A stretch of 64,000 bases of DNA from Micromussa lordhowensis (lineage: Eukaryota > Cnidaria > Anthozoa > Scleractinia > Lobophylliidae), in assembly GCA_964020085.1 (NCBI GenBank), contig OZ026608.1, forward strand, positions 8,519,679 to 8,583,678. The letters are read 5' to 3'. Positions 22,257 to 35,143 of this stretch are shown here, in pieces. The translations under genes were made by a program, and so were the position numbers. The notes under the pieces were generated by a model. That model did not search any database. It was given only the letters and a program-made list of their open reading frames with translations, and was not told where the DNA came from. Position 1 is the first letter of the stretch. Each line of letters starts with the position of its first letter.

Positions 22257-22465
22257 AACTTGGTTAACAAAAAGCTGAATCTACGAATAAAAGAATTCAT
22301 TAATGAATAAACATGAAAATTATTTCCCCCTGATGTATAAATTTATTTCAATTTATTTTCACAGTTTCAGTTTTCTTAGTTAATCATTGTTAAGACATTT
22401 TAACCAGTAGTTGATCTGTTTTGCTGAAAGGATTGATCGTCTTTGTAGTAGTCAGCAGTTACTGT

Positions 22466-22497
22466 TTAGGACTCACTTTCCTCGCGTCTCCATTTCT
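22466..22497 (-). pseudogene. Duplicated terminal exon of peptide gene A (orphan or alternative)
   Basis: The 32-nt coding part is identical to the terminal exon of gene A (25425-25456), with its own intact acceptor (GTTACAG) and TAA stop. The other exons of gene A lie outside the duplication. Because it is on the same strand and downstream of gene A exon 2, it could act as an alternative last exon giving the same protein with a different 3' UTR. Otherwise it is an inert copy. Confidence 0.7.
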
Positions 22498-23054
22498 CTG
22501 TAACATAAGAGAAAGAGAAAAAAATAAACAGATAACAACTTGTTAGAAAGTTACTTTTAAATTCGTGGATTCTGTAAGAACGTTACGGTTTATAGTTGCA
22601 GTGGGGAATCAGATTATCCAAATAAGGAGTCGGTCGATCATCTGTTAATTTTTTTTACAATTCCGCTGTTTTGCGGTAGCATAGATCGTTTGACATCTCT
22701 AGGACAACGTGTTACGTATAACTGTGAGGGCTGCGCTAAAAATGGAACTGTTAGGTCAAAAAATGAAATGAGTGAATGAAGCTTCTGGTATATTTGTTGA
22801 AAAGGGAAAGTGTTTAGGGAAGCTTGTAACTCAGATAATTACGTGTTAAAATTTCTGGTTCATTTGTTGGTCAAGGAAAGTGTGGATCTTAATTGGTGAC
22901 GTAGATGCTGCAAAAGACACTAGGTCAGGGTCACTAACAAAATGGCTTATATTTGTCATCATTGTCTCACAGGGTTGGAAAACAACTTTTAAATAACCTT
23001 TCTGCTGTGGGCAGTCTGTATTTTTTATAAGAATATTTTTTTTCCGACAAATAT

Positions 23055-24080
23055 TCCCCGGGGCGGGGCACTTCCGTAAATTTCGGATAGGGGTGTGGCG
23101 CGAAGGGTCTTAAACCCTTACCCTATTTAAGGATAAAGGTTAAGGCCCAAACTCGAAAACTGACCCCCTATTGAAATCAAAAATTAAGGATACCGTGCAC
23201 GGGTCGGCTTTATTTCGTTTGTGTAACGCTGGTTAACAAATCGAATGTGGTTTAGCGTGGTATGTACTCTTATCGACAACGATACGCGTCATCAGAGTGG
23301 TCAAAATGTTGTGGACTCACGAGGCGCAGCCGAGTGAGTCCACAACAAATTTTGACCACTGTGATGACGCGTATCGTTGTCGATAAGAGTACATACCACG
23401 CTAAACCACATTCGATTTGTTTTTTACCACAATGTCAAAGATAACGAAGGAAATCTTTGCTAAACACGGACTAGAAAGTGCACGGGCTGCATTATGCAAA
23501 TGAGCTATTTGTACGCGTCATACTTTCCTTTCAAAAACTTTTGCTAACTCGCTCAACATACAGAAACAATATGAAAAAAATGTCTGTGAAACGAGCAATG
23601 ACGCGTACTCGTTAACGACAAGAGTTTAGAGCACGATTAAGCGCATTTCGATTTGTTTTTACCACAATATCAACGTCGAAGAAAATGTTGGGTTTTTTTT
23701 TCAGAGCGCGAGCTGAAAAAGGCAATAATGCGTGACACAATGACGCGAGCAGCGTGGTATGGACTCTCATCGACCACGGCAAATTAGCCAATCAGATTGC
23801 GAGATTAGCAGCAATTGTGGTAAAAAAGTTAATCGAAGATTCAGTTTTAACAGATCATTTGTTTTTCGTTTGCCTGGGCATTTACCTAATGCAGTTTTAG
23901 CTGGTAGAATTTAGGCACCCTATCTAAGGATCTCACTGGGAACACAATGCCAAAAGTGGCAAAACTGATTTTACCCGATTTAAGGACCAAGAACCTCAAA
24001 AACCCCACCCCCTTTCCCGTAGCACATGCCTATATAGCCTATATATGGGAGTACCCCTTCCCCGCTCCCTGGGGGAATAT
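23055..24080. mobile_element. Non-autonomous element in duplication unit 2, with nested fold-back
   Basis: Ends aatattccccggggcgggg (about 23051-23069) and, in reverse complement, aatattcccccagggagcgg (about 24061-24080) are imperfect inverted repeats. Unit 1 lacks this DNA, so it serves as the near-empty site. Inside, 23238-23418 is an almost perfect 181-bp hairpin (arms start aaatcgaatgtggtttagcg; centre cacgaggcgcagccgagtg). Confidence 0.75.
23238..23418. repeat. Almost perfect 181-bp fold-back nested in a larger element
   Basis: The arms of about 83 nt pair with very few mismatches around a loop cgaggcgcagccg. An open frame across it is an artefact of the palindrome. Confidence 0.85.
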
Positions 24081-25424
24081 TCTTATTTTTCTGCCGATTT
24101 TAGGCTGAAAATATTATTGTGAATATTCTTAGTGAATAGTCTTAGATTACAGCGTATGAAATTTATGTTTTCGAATGTACTTAGTGTCTGGATGGTACTA
24201 GGGTGATTTTTGAGCCAGTCTGCAGGCATCAGATCAAGAGCATCGATCATACAACTAATGCTGTTTTTGTTGCTTTTTGTCTAGTTTTGCCGATTTTGTA
24301 AGGAAAACGATTTTCTACGGTTAGTTAAAAACGTATAAACGGTGTTGTATTTAAAAAATTTGAAACACAAATAATTATATTATTTTCATAATCTCAGCCT
24401 GGGCTTTATTCTTAAAGTACTCTTACAATTTCGCAAATTTCAGCCTCGTTAGAAAAAAATTAAGAGTGTAATTAATATTGCACCCGCCGAGATGTCTATA
24501 ATGATAAATTGCGTGGAAGTCGAAACTTCTAAGTTTCAAGAAAACCGCTGATGACACGTTCTCAATGGAAACTTTGAACAATGTTTGCGTTTAAGATAAT
24601 TGGTTTCAGGCTAGGCGTCTGACTGAGATAAACACAGCATCATTTGTTAACACAGATTTGTTTTCAAGCTTAATTTACGTCGTTTTCAAACATCTATCTA
24701 ATAAAGAATTCATATCAGACGCCTTGCGACTCAAAGCGACTTATTTACTGACAGGTAAATAATGAAAATGAAAAGAATCTCTGCTGCATCACCCGCATTG
24801 CGACATTTCGTCTCCATCTTGACATTTAATCTTTTAGTTTAATGAAATAGTTCCTTTTTAGGATATCCAAAAGCCCTTAACGAAGTAGTTCAATGAAAAT
24901 TAATGTATTTCACTTTCTAATGACTTTAATCTCTCAGAGCTTATGGTTTTAAGTAAATCACACTTCTAAGTTTGCTAGCGATTCGACAAAAACCTTATCA
25001 AGGTAGAAAAAAAATCACCATAATGTTTCCTGAACCCAAAAGACTGACAATTAAACAAAGAATAGCGCTCGGATGAAACTTGAGTTGAAAAAGTAATATT
25101 TTGTAAATTCCACTCAAAACAGGGCAAGTGAAGAAGATAGAGTGAGACAAACATCTACAAAAAGGGTATAGTGCAGTCGAAAAGTTTCAGATACATTTAA
25201 AAGGCAGCCGGTCTACACTTGGTTAACAAAAAGCTGAATCTACGAATAAAAGAATTCATTAATGAATAAACATGACCATTATTTCCCCGTGATGTATAAA
25301 TTTATTTCAAATTATTTTCACAATTTCAGTTTTCTTAGTTAATCATCGTTAAGACATTTTAACCAGTAGTTGATCTGTTTTGCTGAAAGGATTGATCGTC
25401 TTTGTAGTAGTTAGCAGTTACTGT

Positions 25425-26552
25425 TTAGGACTCACTTTCCTCGCGTCTCCATTTCTCTGTAAAATAAGAGAAAGAAAAAAAATTAAACAGATAACAACTT
25501 GATAGAAAGTTACTTTAAATTCGTGGATTCTGTAAGAACGTTACGGGTAATAGTTGAAATGGGGAATCAGATTATCCAAATAAGCGGTCGGTCGATCATC
25601 TGTTAATTTTTTTTACAATTCCGCTGTTTTGCGGTGGCATAGTTCGTTTGACATCTCTAGGACAATGTGTTACGTATAACTGTGAGGGCTGCGCTAAAAA
25701 TGGAACTGTCAGGTCAAAAAATTAAATGAGTATTGAAACTTCTGGTATATTTGTTGAAAAGGGAAAGTGTTTAGAGAAGTTTGCCGGTAACTCATATAAT
25801 TACGCGTTTAAATTTCTGGTTCATTTGTTGGTCATGGAAAGTGTGGATCTTAATCGGTGACGTAGATGCTACAAAGACACTGGGTCAGGGTCACTAAAAA
25901 ATTGGCTTATATTTGTCATCATTGTCTCACAGGGTTGGAAAACAATTTTTAAATAACCTTTCTGCTGTGGGCATGAAATCCGAAGAAAATATCTCTGTGA
26001 AAACGGTAGTATCAGAATCATTTTCGGTTAAAGAAAGTTAATACTTATTAATTTTCCCTCCTTATAACATTAGTTTTTTTCATATTAAATGAGTTGATTT
26101 CATATTACGCAGAGGTTAGCTCATAGCAGTGAACATTCACTGCGAAATTCTCAAGTCAACTCGTAGAGCTCTTTGATTTAAGATTAAACATTTACTTAAT
26201 CATTTAAACAGTTACTTAATCATTTAACTATCTTTCCAGTGTGGGGAAAATTTCGAAAACTCCAGGCCATGCAGAGACACTCAAAAGCTTGTATTGGTAA
26301 GGACTTTGGGACAACCCAGACAGCACTGCTTATACTGGAAAATAATAAGTTTAACAAGTAACTGTTACCTCGTTTGGAATAACGAGGTACTTTTTGAGCT
26401 CTGTCGTACATTTCGTAGATTATGCCAGCGTCGTCTTCGGAGGGCTCATTTGGAATCATATTTCTCCCACCACGAATGAGAGCTTTTCCTGATCCAAAGA
26501 ATGTCCCCACCAATAGCCCAAGAAACAACGTTGTGGCCAATACCTTCCTCAT
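25425..26552 (-). CDS. Secreted peptide precursor, paralogue A (unrecognised family)
   Basis: The CDS joins 26552-26369 and 25456-25425 (71 aa). Residues 1-24 form a signal peptide (hydrophobic core TTLFLGLLVGTFFG). It is followed directly by LIRGGRN, the divergent version of the family motif (L/I)(L/I)R(A/G)GR(D/N). The middle is acidic (NEPSEDDAG), then basic and aromatic with a dibasic site (YSKRG). Exon 2 ends phase 1 at GTAACA. The acceptor TTATTTTACAG gives the terminal exon EKWRREESES. The family has no function known to me; secretion and later cleavage are inferred. The non-coding first exon ends at 28625. A poly(A) signal lies at 25306-25301. The last exon is duplicated at 22466-22497. 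It is the most divergent member, lacking Cys. Confidence 0.75.
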
Positions 26553-27685
26553 AGTGAATCTCTTGGGTTAACTTAAAGAATGAAACAAAAAGTATGAATC
26601 GTGATTCAAAGCCAATTCTATTATCAGTATCTACAGTGTTTTAAATGTGCTCATTTTCGCACGAGGCGACTGTCATAAATTAAAAGGGCTAACTAAACTT
26701 TTTTCAGTTCAAATACCCACATCCAACTGTTTGTTCTTGCGTCCTTTTTTTCGTTAAATCTTTCAAACAATTCATCATTGATCAATTGAGCTCTATATGG
26801 TGGATGCTCTGAGTGCGAATTTTGGCTAGTTATGAATGCACGCAAGAAGTTGGGAGCACGAGAGACATCCAAGAACCGCTTGATCGTGAGGCGAAGACAA
26901 AAGCACCTATAGTTTTATGAATACCATTGGCACAACAACTGCTTAAATAGCCTGACAAAAGAAAAGGATTAAAGAGTGAAAAAAAAAATTATAATATTAT
27001 ATAAGGCTCCAAGGATTAGCGACAAAGAAATTGTGCTCTGGTTGAGACTTTTGATAAGGAACTTGTCTTGCAAAGCTCGCGAAAAAGTTACAGTCGCAGA
27101 AAGTATTCTATGTCTTAACTGTGGCTATTCCACATAATCGTTATACTGATTAAGCTTCACTATATCAAAGAATCGCGATCATATTATGGTTTTTCTTACA
27201 AGATAGACGACCTTATAACACGGTAATGCCGTTTCACGTTTGTTGCGCGTGTTTGTTTCAAAAATTGAAATTGACATCGCGGCCCTGAAAGAGCTTTAGA
27301 GCGATGAATGGCTGCTGATCTTTAACTTCTACGCCGCAAGTTAATCTTTCTTTCTTCAACCCGATTCCGCCAACATTTAGTATTTGTTTCCTGGGCGGTT
27401 CAATTTGAAGTTGTAATGTTTGTCGTAATTTTTTTTTAGCTTAGGAAAACTTGCTAGGGGAATCTTTGTTTACAATATTTGCCTCATAAGCATACGAGAC
27501 TCAGTTTCCGATTGAGCTACAAAAATCTAAGTTCTGAGGACATGGCACCACTAGTGTCTTGAATACGTTCTGTGCGACGTAAACTAAAAACTCAATATTT
27601 AACAAAGAATGTTTGAGCTTATTACTTTTTAATGTTGCCACCCAGAAATTTTGCAGTTTATGAAAGGTAAATGCTAAGCCAATTA

Positions 27686-27790
27686 CTTAAGCCTGGTTCA
27701 CACTTGTGGGATTAGCACAACACTTGTAAAATAAGCATAAGAGCAAGCGCAAGAAAAAGGAACATGTTTCAGGTGTGAACCTGGCTTAAG
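27686..27790. repeat. 105-bp fold-back MITE
   Basis: Ends cttaagcctggttcacact and ggtgtgaacctggcttaag form a 19-bp inverted repeat. The interior is rich in aagcgcaagaaa. It lies in intron 1 of gene A. Confidence 0.85.
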
Positions 27791-28624
27791 TTTCACAAGC
27801 TCTTTAAATCAAGGGAAGGACACTCAATTTGTTTGTGGCACGATTCCTTCTATCACAACGGCGTATGTTAATGAGGAAAAATGTAAAAAATTCCTTAACG
27901 TCTGAAGAAATCTCGCTTTTATGTATTTTTGGCAGCATTTCCCGAATAACTCTTAAATGAAGTGATTTTTTTGCGAGGAAGAAGTACTGACGCAAGAGTG
28001 GGAACGGTGTGCTTTGCTTTGTTGCTCCTTCAACACCGAGGATGACAGACTAATTTGAAACAATTCCAAATGCTCTCAATTTTAAAACCAACGTTTCCTC
28101 CATGGAGTGAGAAAGTATCCGAAATCTGCTATTTAAAAATATGCTGATTCAAATAAGATCAGAGATTCCTGGTTTGTATTTGGGTATAGGAAAATAAGTG
28201 GTGGATGCTACAAGTGACTTTTCCCGAATAAGGAAGAGATTCGTTGACTGAAAATAAGTCTGTGAGTTAACAATGTCAAAGAAAGGCTGAATAGAGAAAA
28301 TTCTATAGGCTAAAAACAAAGTAAAATGCCTCGCTTTGATTAAATACTATGTAAAAATTAAATTGAAAATTACTAAAGGTCGACTTCAGTTTCGACAAAG
28401 GATTGTAATTATTTGCCTTTAGTATACCCTTTTTGCACCTTAAGTCGTTTACTACACTACAAAGAGGGCGAGGCGATGTTGAACTAATTGAAAATTCTTG
28501 AAAATGAGCTAGATCAAACGAAATGGCATGGAAACAATACCACAACAATTGTTCGGTCGATTGTAACAGACCTATGGAAATGATGAGAAAAAATATGAAC
28601 AAATATAGAGAAAGTACTGCTTAC

Positions 28625-28720
28625 CTTTCAATCAGCGCACGAGTTTTAGTTTGTGAGTTATCTGGGTACTGCAGCAGCTAAAACTAAAGTACAATCACGA
28701 TTCAGTGGGGAAAAATATAT
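28625..28720 (-). promoter_or_regulatory. Promoter and non-coding exon 1 of peptide gene A
   Basis: On the minus strand a TATATTTT box (about 28720-28712) is followed about 90 nt later by donor ATTGAAAG/GTAAGC (exon end 28625). The matching acceptor TTCATTCTTTAAG joins exon 2 at 26571, 19 nt before the ATG. GGCGCCTTTT (about 28842-28851) and TTATCTC further upstream recall the promoter of gene D. Confidence 0.55.
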
Positions 28721-28729
28721 CCGTTTTCT

Positions 28730-31660
28730 ATATCTGCATCATCTTTCTTCTTACGTGAAAGGATATTGACCACTTTAAAATATCAGATCTCCGAAAAGAG
28801 ATAATAGCTTTGTGGAAGGCTTTCATGTAATTCCAAACAAAAGGCGCCATGTCGTCAGACTTCACAATTATTTAATTTATGTAATGTAAGTTTAAAATTT
28901 GACATTTCTATTATTTCATCAATTTAAGTTTATCCCAAGATTTTTAAAAGGTAACTTTTAAACATGCTTTGTGATAGGACAAAATTCTTCAATAGGAAAT
29001 TTGTGAAAGGTTCCCCTGATTAGATTTAACGGGAAATTTTATCTCTTGGCTATTGTAGAATTCAAAAGAAGGGAAATTCAACGCACAACTACCATTTGGC
29101 TAATGAGCTTAAAATCAATTACCCTTATAGTTTCAAAAGATATGATAAAATACGATTGTTAAGCTACTTCCGAAATAAAAAAAGTCGACACCAGGTAGAT
29201 GTTAATGTCAATTAAAAATATTTGCTCCAAAGTAGACAATAATTCATTACTTCAGTTCCGCTTTCAAATAAAACCGAAAAGTGAAAAAACTAAAAAGCAA
29301 CTTTTGGTGCACTAATAAATTTGCAAAATAAAGTTTCTTCCATTCATGTTCTAACACTGTTGTTGGTTTTTGCTTAACTAACTAATTAAATGAGACACCT
29401 GTTTTTTTCATTACGAAATCCAATGAAACCTTGTTGTTATTGCCAAACCCTAATGAACTATTCACTTTTTTGGCTAGAAGATAGCTTTTCTGGTCTTGTG
29501 TGAATATTTCACAACTAATACAATTTCAAAGTTAGCGTTCTGATATGATTTTAGCTTTGAATTTAGCGATACGCAAAGACTGATATTATCTATCCTACAA
29601 ATTAGTATCCGAGGTACGTATCCGTTTTTCCTAATTGATTAGTGGTACGGTGATTAGCCACATACAGTTTCTCAGTATTATTAATTTTTGTAACTGCATG
29701 GATTTGATCCATCAATCAAACGTTTTCAAGAAATGAAACCCCGAACGATTTGAGCAGATTGATGATTCCTAGTTTTTGTTCTTATTTTTGAGCGAACATA
29801 TTTTTCAGTGATGCGCACTATCTCAGAGGCCGGCGCCGTTTCTTTGCCGAATTTCAAACACGATCGTTGAAGCTAGTGACAGTACCAAAGGAAACTGAGA
29901 CAGAATTGTGAGATAGTGCTTTCGTGTTGTGTTTCATTTCCCATGAGTATTTCATTAAGGACCGATTAGTTAAATGGATTGTAGATCAAGTTAAAAGAGT
30001 CACGTTCATGAAACTACAGGCTTAACTCTTTGACGAGTTTTTAACTTAATGTCCATATATATTTAAGAATGCCATCAGTACTTTTAGCAATTATGATTAC
30101 AGTTTCAATATCAATAGTCTTTTTGTTAACATTTCTCTTGTAACTTTATTCTAATAAAGTATTTGTATTTGTATTATGTATATTCCGGGCCACGTTTTGG
30201 TCAGTGTTTTTGATTATTTAAACAAGGTTTATCTTAGCTCGGCCTTTTTTTCTTGACATAATCAATAACATGAAGAACGCATCTTCCCGATAGAGAGAGG
30301 ATATGAAGAGAGATAAAATGAAACTATGAAATATCACCTTTTTCCTTTGGTTAGATCTGGTAGTCTCTTTGTGACCGCTGAAATCGATTAAGAACAACAG
30401 AAAGGTAAATGTAACAAGAACTATAAGGAACGTGAAAAAAAGACTTTCGTATAATTGATCCTACTTCGTAATAAAACAAACATTTTGGCTTCAAAAAATA
30501 AAACTCCAAATTTCGGTTAGGCACCCTTTGAAAATTTGGTTGCAATAGAAACGTTAATTCAATGGCTAAACCTTTTTGTGCGTGAGCATGGGGGGACAAA
30601 ACTGCCCCACCTATATATCTTGAATTACAAAAGTATATATCCACTCTAAGGTAATCAAACGTGCAATGTATTGGTGTGTAAAGGATCCGAACGTCTGTAC
30701 TTTATTGGTAATAACGTTTTAATAATAACGTCATAGAACGAAACACATGACCGTCCTACCAATGTCAAGAAGTCCGTCATCTTGGCAGACGTTTCGCCAC
30801 AATAGCTTGATTGCTGTTTTTGTAATAAAATATTGAAATCAGCGCGGACCTCAGGCTAAATGGTACCGAGATACAAGGTTCGAAAACAGCCAGGGTGCAT
30901 TGTGCAAACCTCCCCCCCCCCACCCCTCTCAAGCCCTAACGTAGGGTTATAAATTACGCCATGGCTAGGACGAAGTTTCATTCTGTACTAGGCAACAAGG
31001 GTACAAGTGTGCTGTGCCTGTAGTTTATAGCCGTTTAACCGTTAACGATGATTGTCTCATGTTGGACTCAAGTTTACGCTTGATTTTCACTCTTAATCCT
31101 TCCTATATCCTTGAGCAATTTCAAAGTGGTATTTGATACCATTTTTTAAATTCCTGTAAAAGAAAGGGACCTCGAGAAAAATATTTCGCACAGATCTTTA
31201 TTGTGTTATCTATGCAAACCTTTTATCAAGTATGAAGAAACAATAGTTTTTTTCAAAATGTAAACACAATTATGTCACCGACTTATTTGCGTTAATTAAA
31301 CACTATTGTACGAAGCTGAGCAAAATTTTGTTATTTGTCAGTGGCAAGCTGTTCAATCATTTACCAAAGTTGAGGGCCGAGGCAAATATTTGCGAGATAT
31401 AAATACTAACCAATCAGGAAATCTGAAGGAAACCGATCGCGAGGTCAACAATTGTCTTGTCGCTGAACTTTCATACACTGTACGAATTCCGATTTTCTGA
31501 TTGGCTGATACTGGGCTGTGACAAAACAACCTCCTTGACGTCATTATCGTGGTGTAATAGCCGTGGTGTAAATTCAACACACCACTGTCATTACCCCATG
31601 GCTTCGGCTGACTCAAAATTTGGCGATTTCTTTGTGCAGTGTATTCAATTTGAATAATAA
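28730..31660. other. AT-rich intergenic DNA upstream of gene A
   Basis: No gene recognised on either strand. A C-run lies at 30910-30920. The small open frames here lack signal peptides, domains or splice context. Confidence 0.4.
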
Positions 31661-31668
31661 AAATGTCA

Positions 31669-31836
31669 ACGCACTCAGCGAGTGCATTATCGGGATTTAC
31701 CTGAACTCGTTTACTAACGATGAACTCGAAATTTTCAATGCCGCACTCGCAAAGCCTCGAGCGGGATTGAAATTTCTCGTTCATTGTTAGTGAACTCGTG
31801 CAGGTAAATCCTGATAATGCACTTGCTGAGTGCGTT
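31669..31836. repeat. 168-bp fold-back element
   Basis: Left arm aacgcactcagcgagtgcat and right arm atgcacttgctgagtgcgtt pair, as do the inner arms ggatttacctgaactcg and cgagttcaatgaacg-type segments. It resembles other short palindromic elements in the window. It explains the 143-codon minus-strand open frame at 31353-31784. Confidence 0.7.
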
Positions 31837-33659
31837 AGCCCGTAAATAACGAGGAAATCGTAATTTGTCCTTCCATAGCTCGCGCTGCTTCCCGTTTAAG
31901 TGGCAGTCCCGCTAAAAGCGGTCCACTCGACTTCGGGACCAAAAATAGTTTCCCTTCATTTTTTGTCAGTGGAAAGGGTTTAAGACACATATATCAAAAA
32001 ACAATTAATTATTTTCTAATTCCTTTATTTTGCTTTGCTACGAGAATTGAATTTTGACCGAGCTGAGGTTGCCGACCGTTATCAGAAAGGTACAATTGAC
32101 CAATTTTTGTGAAGGGTGTTACGTCCCATGAAATCCAAATCACGGGATTTCGTTTCCATACGAATTCTACGCTACATTCATTACTTTCACTGACGATATA
32201 TGGAAACATTTATGAAAATTCTAAGCGAGGCTTGAAGACACCCTACTATAAGTCCTCAGTTCAGCTACTAAAATTTAGCCAAATGTCGTAGAGAAAATCT
32301 CAAAAGTTGGGTCTAAATAAAGGCTAAAAAGTACATCACAGTACCTTTCTTACCTTAATAATCCGTTATATAAGCTCAAATCGGCAAGTATCTCCTAGGA
32401 TTGCGCGCGAGAACAGATCTAAAATCTGCCACAGTCTTTTGCATTTACATAACCATCGCTCGTGTCAAAGATCATTTGCATAACCCTTGCACTCGGTGAA
32501 AATAATTCTTCTGCCGTTCAGGACGTCCGTATTTTGACCTTCTGAGTAGTGACAAATAGCTTCCTTTAATACTTGTATACACTGTAGATCCAGTTTTGAG
32601 GTGAGCGTTGCCTAAAGTTGATCAATTCTCAAGACTTGATAGATCCGAAGATTAAATAATGGCAGTCTGCACAAATTACCCATAGCCGTTGTCCTGAAAA
32701 GTTCCTTCAGTAAATTCTGCCACAGAAGTAACACTGAGAGAAGACGAAAGTCGTAAGTTTCTCCTTACAAAACTCTATAAGTTAGGGAAAAACAACTTAC
32801 ATTTCTCCGAATAATGGGGGTATGAAAAACCGCGCAGACCGAACTCTTTGCGAGCTTGCTTTATATCAACTCAGCTATCAACTTCTCAGATTCTTGACTT
32901 TATCTATTGAAGAGTTACGTGAAAACCAGCAATTAACGTCGTACTAACCGGACATGAGGGGAGTATTCCATTGTATAGGCTTGATCTACCTAAAATTTTC
33001 AAAGATGTCTAAAACGTTTACCAACGTTTTCTGAATGCTTTCGATCAATTTCTAAGTGTTTCCAAAGATTCCAGAAGACGCCCGAAGATAGCCGAGGCTA
33101 TCCTTAAACAAAATTCATTGTTATATAGCTGGCGTTTTTCCCGCTACAGCGCGCCCATTCATTGGCTAGTTTATAGTCACATGACATCTAACAATGAAAC
33201 TGTTTCCCGTCAAATGCCATGAGCGGGCATCATTGGGAAAACTATGACGTCAAACGGGAAATGTTGACTGCTGTTGCACGTGGCCTGATGTTGTCGCTGG
33301 AATCTCAGAGCGTTTTTCAAAATTTGTTTTTGTTTTGTTTTGCTATATAACAAATCACTTCGTCTCGGGAAACATTGAGATCCTCGGGAAGCAAAATTCA
33401 TTGTTCCCCTCAACCCCAGTGTTAAATATGTTCCTGATAATCTACAAGCCTGTCTATGGCTCGTTAAAAGTTACCGTATACCTTCAGATCGGCAATTTTT
33501 TTCAAATTTGGATTTTTGGGACACAGTTATGGTCGAAGAGAAGTCTCTAATTTCTGAAAAAAAAATAGAAAAAAAAAACTTAAAGATTGGCGGAGAAAAG
33601 AAGGTTTTAGGTTATAGCCGGAAGTAAAAGCCTTCTTCTTTGATTGACAGCCCTATAAC

Positions 33660-34200
33660 GTGTATGCAATCAACCGAGACGACTTTCGCGAGATTATTAC
33701 CTATACGGATGCCACGAATTGGCTACTCAGGTGATCGGCATTGTCTACCAAGCATTTCTCGTATTAGCTGTTATTCTATTAAGTTATAAGTGCCTAACAT
33801 GGCCCACGGAAAACTCCCCACCGTGGACCCGTTCGAAAAAGCGAAAACAGCGAAGGACGAACGAAAATACATCGATGAGTGAAGAAACGAAAGTTGGCCT
33901 CGCCAATGAAGCTATAGCCCTATCAAACGGGTAAGAGTCGAGAGAACAGAAGGGCTCTGTAAAAATTTGGGAACTTGACAGCGTTAACAGCGATGTTGAA
34001 AGGGACTCTTCTGGTGAGTCCAATACCGACGAAACGTATATTATCCATGCACATTTGCTTCGCCGTGCATTCTTTTTTTTTCTTCGCCCAGCCACTCTAG
34101 CGTCCGTATCCTTTTCCGTCTTGCCCATTTTGCCAGACTAGCCTCAAGAAAAACCGAGCTACGGAAAAATCTCTCCGACTTAATTTTCACCAGGAGGTTA
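33660..34200 (+). other. Coding-like stretch, possible gene fragment or TE relic
   Basis: A plus frame reads about 70 codons (to TAA at 33932) with one hydrophobic segment (AFLVLAVILLSYKCL) followed by a basic stretch (RSKKRKQRR). After the TAA the same frame stays open for about 85 more codons, including SVKIWELDSVNSDVERD. The stop overlaps a donor-like GG/GTAAGA, so an exon ending there is possible. There is no ATG in a good context and no family was recognised. A simple palindromic repeat lies just upstream (33140-33270). Confidence 0.25.
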
Positions 34201-35143
34201 ACGGTAATAAACTTTTAATTTCAAGTGCTGATTGGATAGTTATCTCAGAACCCAGTAGGGGGCTTTTGTGGGCGGAGCCGGTTTGTTTGCGGAGCAAGAG
34301 ATTTTTCTTAGCGCTGTTTTCTCGAATAATTTCTTTCGCTTGAAGCAGACCCTTAAAAGAATTACTATTGATTGCCTTCAAATTTGGACAGTAACTAGTT
34401 TAACATATACAAAAAAAAAATAATGTCTGCGAATTGTTTTTTGAAATTCCTTTTTTCCGAGAGCGATTTTTGTACGATCACTTTACATGTAAAAAAAAAA
34501 AAAGTCCTGTAACTTTTCACTACAATTGAATATGTCAAAACGCAGACACGTTTTTTTAGCGCTTTTGGTCCTGAAACCAAGGAAAAAATAAATTGGCGAA
34601 AAACCAAATTCCCTTTGACTTGTAGCTTTCAAAAGTTGATTATGGTGCTTGCATTTAGTGACCGTGAAAAACTCCGCAATTCATTTTATTTAAATATGTT
34701 TGGTAAAGTTTGATTGCTTTAATTTGATATAAGGGTTTAGGTATCTACAGCTTAAACCGGACGAGCTACATTGCAAGGATGTGAGACACCCCTGAAGGTA
34801 TACGGTAGCCATAAAATCTAGAGTTGGAAGAGTACAAACCATTGCTATGGTAACGGCTTGGCCAATAGCCAATCAAGCTTTGAAGAAATAATCGATTTTA
34901 AAGGACCGAAGCAAATAAGCAAGGAAGGAAGGAAGATAGGAAAGAAAGCAGATCAATTGGTGTACCATTAATCAATTATCATTTCGTATGTCCTTGCTGT
35001 CATAGCCACATATTTTATTCAGGTTTTCTAATTTTTCGTCTTTTAATCACTACTTTTACATGATTTTTCTACTGAAACATGGAGTTAAAGACTACGATAG
35101 AAGTTTCTTCGTCTTTGTGCATGGCTGTCGTCGTTTAGGTCTT

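Larger units (their letters stand above)
20792..23011. repeat. Tandem duplication, unit 1
   Basis: Unit 1 and unit 2 (23012-25973) both begin cagtctgtattttttataag and end tctgctgtggg. They stay closely matched over about 1.9 kb of shared sequence, interrupted in unit 1 by a ~300-bp insertion (about 21958-22256) and in unit 2 by a ~1-kb insertion. Unit 1 contains a second copy of the last exon of peptide gene A. Confidence 0.9.
23012..25973. repeat. Tandem duplication, unit 2
   Basis: This is the second copy of the unit at 20792-23011, with breakpoint microhomology at gcagtctgta. It carries a ~1-kb insertion at about 23055-24080 and lacks the insertion found in unit 1. The coding terminal exon of peptide gene A (25425-25456) lies in it. 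Confidence 0.9.

Noticed and set aside
31353..31784. 143-codon minus-strand frame
   Set aside because: It lies across a fold-back repeat; no signal, domain or homologue was recognised.
33784..34128. 114-codon minus-strand frame
   Set aside because: The opposite strand has more coding-like composition; Ser/Leu richness is the antisense of it.
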